A DNA stretch of 56,211 bases from Thiobacillus sp. Its GTDB lineage: Bacteria; Pseudomonadota; Gammaproteobacteria; Burkholderiales; Thiobacillaceae. Under the pieces are notes generated by a model. The model was not told where the DNA came from. It worked only from the letters and a program-made list of their open reading frames with translations, and made no database searches. The position numbers and the translations under genes were made by a program. The stretch is from NCBI GenBank assembly GCA_024708885.1, contig JANJXT010000021.1, positions 1 through 56,211 on the forward strand, given 5' to 3'. Shown piece by piece: positions 49,932-56,211 of the stretch; the stretch's first letter is position 1; the number at the start of each line of letters is the position of its first letter.

Positions 49932-50534
49932 ATGCGAGACCTGACCCCCCGCCAGGAAGAAATCCTGAATCTGATCCGCGAGTGGATCGAGACCACCGGC
50001 CTGCCGCCGACGCGCGCGGAGATCGCCGAGCGTTTCGGCTTCAGCTCGCCCAATGCGGCCGAGCAGCATTTGAAGGGGCTGGCGAAGAAGGGCGTGCTGG
50101 AACTGGTGCCGGGCACCTCGCGCGGCATCCGCCTTGCGGGCGGCGGCGGACTGCCGGTGGTGGGACAGGTGGCGGCGGGCAGCCCGATCCTGGCGCAGGA
50201 AAACATCGAGCGGCATTACCAGCTCGACGCCGCGATGTTCTCGCCGCGCGCGGACTACCTGCTCAAGGTGCGCGGCCTGAGCATGAAGGACGCCGGCATT
50301 CTCGACGGCGACCTGCTCGCGGTGCACCGCAGCGCCGAGGCCCGGGCGGGGCAGGTGGTGGTTGCGCGCATCGGCGATGAGGTCACGGTCAAGCGCTTCA
50401 GAAAGCGCGGCCACATCGTGCAGCTGCTGCCAGAAAACCCTGATTTCACCCCGATCGAGATCGACCTCATGCGCCAGGAACTGGCGATCGAGGGTATCGC
50501 GGTGGGGGTGATCCGCAACGGCAGGAGCCTGTGA
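49932..50534 (+). CDS. lexA: LexA repressor
   Basis: 200 residues. The N-terminal winged HTH ([30 protein letters not shown]) is followed by a peptidase domain with cleavage site A82-G83 (QVAAGSP), Ser117 (GLSMKDAG) and Lys154 (VTVKRF). It represses SOS genes and self-cleaves with activated RecA. I chose ATG 49932 for the conserved [13 protein letters not shown] longer reading starts inside the second SOS box. The adjacent imuA-imuB-dnaE2 genes are typical LexA targets, and no further SOS box is visible before imuA, so they may be expressed from this promoter. Confidence 0.96.
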   Translation: MRDLTPRQEEILNLIREWIETTGLPPTRAEIAERFGFSSPNAAEQHLKGLAKKGVLELVPGTSRGIRLAGGGGLPVVGQVAAGSPILAQENIERHYQLDAAMFSPRADYLLKVRGLSMKDAGILDGDLLAVHRSAEARAGQVVVARIGDEVTVKRFRKRGHIVQLLPENPDFTPIEIDLMRQELAIEGIAVGVIRNGRSL

Positions 50535-50691
50535 AACAGGCCCGAAATGGAAATGCTCTGGCTATTGAGTCGGCACGAAGAAGTTGAAATCGTATGGGTT
50601 TGCAAAGGCTTCAGGGGTGGAAAGATTCATTGTGCCGTCTCAATAGGGCGCTGTTTTAATTGGTTCCCTCTCCACATCCCTCTGATGAACC

Positions 50692-50859
50692 TGGAAAAAG
50701 CAATTGAACCACAGAGACACAGAGAACACCGAGCAAAAACATGTGCTTGCATTCTTTCCGTGGTTCACCCGATGGGTGAGTGGGGAGACACGCGGCGAAT
50801 TCCTGTTTTTCGGGGTTTTTCGGGGTTCTCTGTGCCTCTGTGTCTCTGTGGTGCGGAAT
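50692..50859 (+). repeat. Dispersed palindromic repeat, copy 3 (most complete)
   Basis: It starts CTGGAAAAAGCAATTGAACC, carries two ACAGAGACACAGAG arms, GCAAAAACATGTGCTTGC, the TTCACCCGATGGGTGAG core and the tail CTCTGTGTCTCTGTGGTGCGG. It lies in the 447-base gap between lexA and imuA. The remainder of the gap, 50535-50691 and 50860-50913, shows no gene. It forms an inverted pair with the copy at 51696, flanking imuA. Confidence 0.88.
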
Positions 50860-50913
50860 GCAGGATGAAGCCTCTATGCGATCGACCAAGCCCGCACGCG
50901 GGCAAGTCGCCGC

Positions 50914-50943
50914 TTATCCCGCTTGCGGGAGAGGGGGACAGGG
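50914..50943. repeat. REP-like palindromic element before imuA
   Basis: TTATCCCGCTTGCGGGAGAG then GGGGACAGGG. It is the same short palindrome type as at 53293-53338 before dnaE2, so the cassette carries one on each side. Confidence 0.55.
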
Positions 50944-50981
50944 AATCGCTCCACGATGTTTCACATTAACGATTCTGATCC

Positions 50982-51659
50982 ATGAATCCTTCCCTCGAAT
51001 CGGTGCTGCAGCATCCCGGTATCTGGCGCGGCGACCGGCGCGCGCAGACGGCCGTGGATGCGCTGCCGAGCGGATTTTCCGCACTCGACGAGCTGCTGCC
51101 GGGTGGCGGCTGGCCGCGTGGGGCGTTGACCGAGGTGCTGCTCGCGCGGCAGGGCATCGGCGAACTGCGGCTGCTCACGCCGGCGCTGGCACGCCTGCCG
51201 GAGGCGGACGGCTGGCTCGCCTGGGTGGCGCCGCCTTACGTGCCCCATGCGGCGGCGCTCGCCGCGGCCGGCATCGATCTGGCGCGTGTACTGGTGGCGA
51301 AGCCGGCCACCGACATCGACGCCTGGTGGACGACGGAGCAGGCCTTGCGCTCCGGCGCCTGTGGGGCATTGCTGGCGTGGCTGCGCGCGGCCGACGAGCG
51401 CCGCATGCGCCGCCTGCAACTCGCGGCCGAGACGGGCCAGGCCTGGGGGGTGCTGTTTCGCCACGCGCGCGCCGCGCAGGAGCGCTCGCCGGCCGCGCTG
51501 CGCCTGCTGCTTGCGCCGGTCGCCGACGGGCTCGCGGTGCATGTGCTCAAGCGACGCGGCGGGCCGGTGAGCCGGCCGCTGGTGGTGGCATTGCCACCGA
51601 CGGGCGCCGCCCGCCTTGCGCGGTGTCCGGCCCCCGTGCTGGCGCTGGCGCATTCCTGA
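50982..51659 (+). CDS. imuA: ImuA, translesion synthesis accessory protein
   Basis: 225 residues. It is RecA/SulA-like: VDALPSGFSALDELLPGGGWPRGALTEVL matches the ImuA start, but the Walker A of RecA is degenerate. The rest (GLAVHVLKRRGGPVSRPLVV) matches the family tail. It works with ImuB and DnaE2 in SOS mutagenesis. It is flanked by inverted copies of the dispersed repeat (50692 and 51696), which separate it from lexA and imuB. This spacing is unusual for a tightly packed cassette. Confidence 0.88.
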   Translation: MNPSLESVLQHPGIWRGDRRAQTAVDALPSGFSALDELLPGGGWPRGALTEVLLARQGIGELRLLTPALARLPEADGWLAWVAPPYVPHAAALAAAGIDLARVLVAKPATDIDAWWTTEQALRSGACGALLAWLRAADERRMRRLQLAAETGQAWGVLFRHARAAQERSPAALRLLLAPVADGLAVHVLKRRGGPVSRPLVVALPPTGAARLARCPAPVLALAHS

Positions 51660-51695
51660 GCCGCATTTCCGAATCAACCTACCGAATCAACCTGT

Positions 51696-51850
51696 ATTCC
51701 GCACCACGGAGACACAGAGGCACAGAGAAACCAAAAAAACAAGGATCTTCGCGTTTTTTTCGCTCACTCATCGGGTGAGCCACGGCAGAAATGCACGCGT
51801 ATGTTTTGGCTCGGTGTTCTCTGTGTCTCGTAGTTCAACTGCTTTTTCCA
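51696..51850 (-). repeat. Dispersed palindromic repeat, copy 4 (inverted)
   Basis: It runs ATTCCGCACCACGGAGACAC, GCTCACTCATCGGGTGAGCC, TTCTCTGTGTCTCGTAGTTC, CTGCTTTTTCCAGG, i.e. the reverse of copy 3. Its end is 26 bases before the imuB ATG, so it forms almost the whole imuA-imuB gap. Confidence 0.86.
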
Positions 51851-51875
51851 GGATCAATCCGGCAGGTTTGTCGTC

Positions 51876-53279
51876 ATGCTGTGGCTCGCGCTCCATTTTT
51901 CTTCGCTGTCCCTCGAAGTTTTCACCCGCGGTGCGCCTGAGCCCGGTCCGCTCGCCGTGGTCGAGAAACAGGGTGGACGCACGCGGGTCGTCGCCTGCAA
52001 CACCGCCGCGGCGGCATGCGGAGTGTGCGCGGGCATGGCCGCATCCGCGGCGCAGGCGCTGGCCGACGGCCTCGTCCTGTGCCGACGCGACCCGGTTGCG
52101 GAGCAGGCGTCGCTCGATGGCCTCGCCGTATGGGCGGGGCGCTTCACGCCGTCGGTGAGCCTTGCGCCGCCCGCCGGCCTGCTGCTCGAAATCGGCGCCT
52201 GCCTGAATCTGCATCGCGGTCTGGGAAATCTGCTGAAACAGGCGCGCAACGGGCTCGACGCAATGGGCCATGCGGCGGCCATGGCGTGTGCGCCGTCGTC
52301 GCACGGCGCCTGGCTGCTGGCGAAAGCGGGCATAGCGAAGGCGATTCGCGACCCAGCGCGGCTGGAACAGGTCCTCGCCGCGCTGCCGGTCGCGCTGCTC
52401 GAACAGACGCCGAGGGTGCTCGAAGGGCTGGAAAGAGTCGGCGCAGAGACTCTCGGTGACTGCCTGCGTCTGCCGCGCGCGGGCATGGCGCGGCGCTTCG
52501 GCCAGGCGCTGGCCGACGAACTTGATCGCGCGCTGGGCAGGCAGCCCGAGGCGCGCGCCTTCTTCGAGCCGCCGGCACGCTTCGAACGCGCACTGGAACT
52601 GCCTGCGCCAGTGCACGCCGCCGAAGCCCTGCTGTTCGCCGTGCGCCGCCTGCTGCCGGAGCTGGAAGGCTTTCTGGTCCTGCGCCAGGCCGGCGTGCAG
52701 GAACTGGAACTCGTCTGTCGTCACGAGCGCCGCGATCCGACGCGCGTCACGCTCGGCTTCGTCAAGCCGGTACGTGACGCCGGACGCATGCAGCTTCTGC
52801 TGCGCGAGACGCTCGGCCACACGCGGCTGCCGGCAGCGGTGCATGCCATCGTGTTGCGCGCGCCGCGCGTGCTGCCGCTGGCGGGGGCGAACGTCGATCT
52901 TTTCCTGACGAAAAGCCGCGAAGCCGACGGCGATCTGCTGCTCGAGCGCCTGCGCATCCGCCTCGGCCGGGACGCCGTCCACGGCATCGCGACCGTCGCC
53001 GAACATCGCCCCGAGCGCGCCTGGTGCACGGCGCAAGGATCGAAGCGGGTGGCGGTTGCCAACCGCCACCGTCCGCTGTGGCTTCTGCCCACGCCGCTGC
53101 CGTGCCGCGACGGCCGGATCAAACTGAAATCGGGCCCCGAGCGCATCGAAAGCGGCTGGTGGGACGGCGGCGACATCGCGCGCGACTACTACGTCGCGGA
53201 GGACCGCGACGGCGCGCAACTGTGGGTGTACTGCGAGCGCGCGAATGGCGAGTGGTACGTGCATGGGGTGTTTGCGTGA
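51876..53279 (+). CDS. imuB: ImuB, Y-family-like translesion factor
   Basis: 467 residues. It has Y-family polymerase architecture (palm/fingers ~1-240 and little finger ~245-400), but the catalytic Asp motifs are not recognisable: the start reads LALHFSSLSLEVF where polymerases have a D-x-D. It acts as a clamp-binding adaptor bridging ImuA and DnaE2. The C-terminal extension (KSGPERIESGWWDGGDIARDYYVAEDRDG) is diagnostic of ImuB. It lies 74 bases before dnaE2. Confidence 0.92.
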   Translation: MLWLALHFSSLSLEVFTRGAPEPGPLAVVEKQGGRTRVVACNTAAAACGVCAGMAASAAQALADGLVLCRRDPVAEQASLDGLAVWAGRFTPSVSLAPPAGLLLEIGACLNLHRGLGNLLKQARNGLDAMGHAAAMACAPSSHGAWLLAKAGIAKAIRDPARLEQVLAALPVALLEQTPRVLEGLERVGAETLGDCLRLPRAGMARRFGQALADELDRALGRQPEARAFFEPPARFERALELPAPVHAAEALLFAVRRLLPELEGFLVLRQAGVQELELVCRHERRDPTRVTLGFVKPVRDAGRMQLLLRETLGHTRLPAAVHAIVLRAPRVLPLAGANVDLFLTKSREADGDLLLERLRIRLGRDAVHGIATVAEHRPERAWCTAQGSKRVAVANRHRPLWLLPTPLPCRDGRIKLKSGPERIESGWWDGGDIARDYYVAEDRDGAQLWVYCERANGEWYVHGVFA

Positions 53280-53292
53280 CGGTGAAAAGCGG

Positions 53293-53338
53293 TCCTCTCC
53301 CCTGGCCCCTCTCCCACTTGTGGGAGAGGGGAGAGGGC
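53293..53338. repeat. REP-like palindromic element before dnaE2
   Basis: CCTCTCCCCTGGCCCCTCTC followed by the mirrored arm GTGGGAGAGGGGAGAGGG. This is the largest copy of the short palindrome family. It lies between the imuB stop and the dnaE2 ATG. Confidence 0.7.
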
Positions 53339-53353
53339 AGGTCTTGATCGGGT

Positions 53354-56211
53354 ATGCCTCCCTACGCCGAACTCCACTGCCTCTCCAACTTCACTTTCCT
53401 GCGCGGTGCGTCGCATCCGGAGGAGCTGATCGCGCGCGCGCGCGAACTCGGCTACGCCGCGCTCGCGATCACCGACGAATGCTCGCTCGCCGGCATCGTG
53501 CGTGCCCACCTGGCGGCGAAGGACGTGGGGATCAAGCTTCTCGTCGGCAGCGAATTCCGGCTCGAAGAGGGTTTGTGCGTGGTGCTGCTGGCGACCGACC
53601 GCGCGGGCTACGGCAATCTGTCCACGCTCATCACGCGCGGGCGGCGCAGCGCGGCCAAGGGGCGTTACCGGCTTGCGCTCGCCGATCTCGCCGACGGCGT
53701 GCCGGGCTGCCTCGCGCTGCTGCTCGCCGATCCGTCACCCGATCTCGAACACGCACGGGCCCTCGCCACGCGCTTTGCCGGCCGTGCGTGGCTCGCGCTG
53801 GAGCTGTTCCGCGCGGCCGATGATGCCGAGCGGCTCGCCGCCGCAGGTGAACTCGCCGAGACGCTGAAGCTGCCCATGGTGGCGGCGGGCGGCGTGCACA
53901 TGCACGCCGCCGAGCGGCGCGCGCTGCAGGACACGCTCACTGCGATCCGCCTCGGCGTGCCGGTGGCCGCAGCGGGCGACGCACTTTTTTCAAATGGCGA
54001 GCGCCACCTGCGAAGCCATGGCGATCTCGCGCAGCTTTATCCGCACGCGCTGCTCGACGCGACGCTGACCATTGCGCAGCGCTGTACCTTCTCGCTCGAC
54101 GCACTGTGCTACGAATATCCGGAAGAGCTCGTGCCGCCCGGCGAGACCGCGATTGCCTACCTGCGCAGTCTGACCGAGGAAGGTCTTGTCAGGCGCTTTC
54201 CAGGCGGCACACCGGATATGGTGCACGCGCAGATCGAGCACGAACTTGCGCTCATCGAGACGCTTCGTTACGAAGCGTATTTCCTCACCGTGCACGACAT
54301 CGTGCGCTTCGCCCGTTCGCGCGGCATTCTCTGCCAGGGGCGCGGCTCGGCGGCAAACTCGGCGGTGTGCTACGCGCTGGGAATCACGGAAGTGAATCCG
54401 GCGTGCATGGCGATGCTGTTCGAGCGCTTCATCTCGCGCGAGCGCAACGAGCCGCCCGACATCGACGTCGACTTCGAGCACGAGCGGCGCGAGGAGGTGA
54501 TCCAGTATCTCTACGCCAAGTACGGCCGCGACCGCGCCGCGCTCGCCGCGACGGTGATCAGCTACCGACCCAGGAGTGCGATGCGCGACGTCGGCAAGGC
54601 GCTCGGCTTCGACCTCGAGCAGGTCGACCGCCTGGCGAAGTCGATGGCGTGGTGGGACGGCCGCAGGATCAAGCCCGAGCGCCTCGCCGAGGCCGGCTTC
54701 GATCCCGCAAATCGCAAGGTCGCGCTGCTGATCCGGCTGGTCGACGAGCTGGTCGGCTTCCCGCGCCACCTCTCGCAGCACGTCGGCGGCTTCGTCATCG
54801 CGCGCGGCCAGCTCTCGCACCTGGTGCCGGTCGAGAACGCGGCGATGCCCGAGCGCACCATCATCCAGTGGGACAAGGACGACCTCGACGCGCTCGGGCT
54901 CTTGAAGATCGACGTGCTCGCGCTCGGCATGCTCTCGGCGATCCGCCGCGCGCTCGACCTGGTGGGCGCCACGCGCGGGCGCCCGTTCGAAATGAGCGAC
55001 GTGCCGTCCGAGGATCCGGCGGTGTACGAGATGATCGGGCATGCCGACACGCTGGGCGTGTTCCAGATCGAGTCGCGCGCGCAGATGGCGATGCTGCCGC
55101 GCATGAAGCCGCGTCGCTTCTACGATCTGGTGATCGAGGTCGCGATCGTGCGCCCGGGCCCGATCCAGGGCGGCATGGTGCACCCCTACCTGCGCCGGCG
55201 CGAAGGATCCGAGCCGGTCAGCTACCCGAGCGAGGCAGTGCGCGGCGTGCTGGAAAGAACTTTGGGCGTGCCGATCTTCCAGGAGCAGGTGATGCAGCTC
55301 GCCGTCGTCGCCGCCGGCTTCACCCCGGGCGAGGCCGACAAGCTGCGCCGCTCGATGGCGGCGTGGCGCAGGAAGGGCGGGCTCGAGGCGTTCGAGCGGC
55401 GGCTCGTCGACGGCATGCGCGAGCGCGGCTACCAGGAAGACTTCGCGCGGCAGATCTTCATGCAGATCCAGGGCTTCGGCGAATACGGCTTCCCCGAGTC
55501 GCACGCGGCGAGCTTCGCGCTCCTGGTCTACGTCTCGGCGTGGCTGAAGTGCCACGAACCCGCGGCCTTCGCCTGTGCGCTCCTCAACAGCCAGCCGATG
55601 GGCTTCTACGCCCCCGCCCAGATCGTGCAGGATGCGCGCCGCCACGGCGTCGAGGTGCGCCCGGTCGACGTTCTGGAAAGCGACTGGGACTGCACGTTGG
55701 AACAGGGTTCAGGATTCAGGGCTCAGCATTCAGGGGCCGGAGGCGAGGGGGAAGGAACGCGCAACGCCGCGCCAGCGCTGCGCCTCGGCCTGCGCATGGT
55801 CAACGGCTTCTCGCTCGAAGGCGCCGCGCGCCTGATCGCCGCGCGCGCGCAGAAACCTTTCGACGGCGTCGACGACCTCGCCGCACGCGGCGGGCTGGAG
55901 CCGCGCGACCTCAAGTGCCTCGCCGCCGCAGGCGCCCTCGCCCGCCTGGCCGGCCACCGCCGGCAGGCGTACTGGGACGTCGCCGGCATCGAGCGCGCCA
56001 GCCCGCTCGCCATGACGCGCGTCGCCGAGCCGCAGCCCGATCTCTTCCCGCTCACCGAAGGCCAGGACCTCGTCGCCGACTACGCGAGCCTCGGCCTCAC
56101 CCTCGGCCGCCATCCGCTCGCGCTGCTGCGCGACCGCCTGCGGCGCGACCGGCTGCTCACCGCGGCCGAGCTCGGACAACTCCCGCACGGCCGCCTCGCG
56201 CGTGCCGCCGG
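53354..56211 (+). CDS. dnaE2: Error-prone DNA polymerase DnaE2 (3' end outside window)
   Basis: 952 residues read; the gene continues past the window end. Domains: PHP ([22 protein letters not shown], residues ~4-25), Pol III alpha palm with [20 protein letters not shown] and [11 protein letters not shown] (catalytic acids), finger region [13 protein letters not shown], and thumb with [17 protein letters not shown]. It copies past damage and causes SOS mutations. An unusual in-frame stretch at 55705-55736 encodes repeats of TTCAGG. The ATG at 53354 gives the conserved MPPYAELHC start. I checked the frame at several points up to the end and found no break. Confidence 0.93.
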   Translation, partial: MPPYAELHCLSNFTFLRGASHPEELIARARELGYAALAITDECSLAGIVRAHLAAKDVGIKLLVGSEFRLEEGLCVVLLATDRAGYGNLSTLITRGRRSAAKGRYRLALADLADGVPGCLALLLADPSPDLEHARALATRFAGRAWLALELFRAADDAERLAAAGELAETLKLPMVAAGGVHMHAAERRALQDTLTAIRLGVPVAAAGDALFSNGERHLRSHGDLAQLYPHALLDATLTIAQRCTFSLDALCYEYPEELVPPGETAIAYLRSLTEEGLVRRFPGGTPDMVHAQIEHELALIETLRYEAYFLTVHDIVRFARSRGILCQGRGSAANSAVCYALGITEVNPACMAMLFERFISRERNEPPDIDVDFEHERREEVIQYLYAKYGRDRAALAATVISYRPRSAMRDVGKALGFDLEQVDRLAKSMAWWDGRRIKPERLAEAGFDPANRKVALLIRLVDELVGFPRHLSQHVGGFVIARGQLSHLVPVENAAMPERTIIQWDKDDLDALGLLKIDVLALGMLSAIRRALDLVGATRGRPFEMSDVPSEDPAVYEMIGHADTLGVFQIESRAQMAMLPRMKPRRFYDLVIEVAIVRPGPIQGGMVHPYLRRREGSEPVSYPSEAVRGVLERTLGVPIFQEQVMQLAVVAAGFTPGEADKLRRSMAAWRRKGGLEAFERRLVDGMRERGYQEDFARQIFMQIQGFGEYGFPESHAASFALLVYVSAWLKCHEPAAFACALLNSQPMGFYAPAQIVQDARRHGVEVRPVDVLESDWDCTLEQGSGFRAQHSGAGGEGEGTRNAAPALRLGLRMVNGFSLEGAARLIAARAQKPFDGVDDLAARGGLEPRDLKCLAAAGALARLAGHRRQAYWDVAGIERASPLAMTRVAEPQPDLFPLTEGQDLVADYASLGLTLGRHPLALLRDRLRRDRLLTAAELGQLPHGRLARAA

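Noticed and set aside
50547-50969. 140-residue open frame between lexA and imuA
   Set aside because: It is mostly the translation of the dispersed repeat and has no ribosome site or recognisable domain.
50692-51850. CRISPR-like array from the repeated CACAGAG units
   Set aside because: The units are tandem words within two palindromic elements and not regularly spaced repeats with unique spacers. No cas gene is near.

Overview
This window is high-GC chromosomal DNA from a betaproteobacterium. The evidence is the thrS-infC-rpmI-rplT-pheS-pheT-ihfA-merR block, the sdhCDABE-gltA-sucAB block, an flhB-flhA-flhF-(flhG-like)-fliA flagellar run, and the overall protein style. A chemolithotroph or facultative anaerobe related to Thiobacillus or Rhodocyclales is plausible, but the genus cannot be fixed from sequence reading alone.

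Layout. 1-2.6 kb (minus strand): the start of a possible ISL3-type transposase, an atypical Hfq, a parvulin, a BolA protein, a YciI protein and septation protein YciB/IspZ. 2.7-6.1 kb (plus): PHP phosphoesterase, YciO/Sua5-type protein, M50 protease, trpS. 6.2-11.8 kb: flagellar export and regulatory genes. FlhB lacks its autocleaving cytoplasmic domain, and the FlhG-position protein keeps the FlhF-activating N-terminal motif but has lost the ATP-binding P-loop. 11.8-22.5 kb: malic enzyme, succinate dehydrogenase with its flavinylation factor, citrate synthase, the E1 and E2 of 2-oxoglutarate dehydrogenase (E2 without a peripheral-subunit-binding domain) and an orphan MlaF-like ATPase. 22.5-25.6 kb: a three-gene operon (receiver-TPR protein, small histidine-kinase-like ATPase, YcgR-like PilZ protein) behind a near-consensus sigma-28 promoter, so probably a motility/c-di-GMP module of the FliA regulon. 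25.6-30.4 kb: conserved hypothetical, macro-domain protein, tRNA-Val, and a MarR / KamA-type radical SAM / MscS group with a palindromic operator. 30.6-38.5 kb: translation genes and tRNA-Pro. 38.6-39.2 kb: Fe superoxide dismutase. 39.4-48.4 kb: a self-contained selenocysteine island with a selenoprotein formate dehydrogenase (in-frame UGA plus SECIS), its beta and gamma subunits, fdhE, selA, selB and the selC tRNA. 48.5-49.1 kb: a vapBC toxin-antitoxin pair. 49.1-49.6 kb: a broken tadA copy. 49.6-56.2 kb: lexA with tandem SOS boxes followed by imuA, imuB and dnaE2, the SOS mutagenesis cassette. dnaE2 runs off the window.

Threads that run across regions: (i) a dispersed ~150-bp palindromic repeat (four copies, two of them inverted around imuA) and a short REP-like element (four copies, one read through inside sucB); (ii) loss of canonical domains from flagellar proteins and SucB; (iii) regulatory signals that are readable in the DNA: sigma-54-like and sigma-28 promoters, LexA boxes, a MarR-type operator, a thrS leader terminator and the ATC start of infC.
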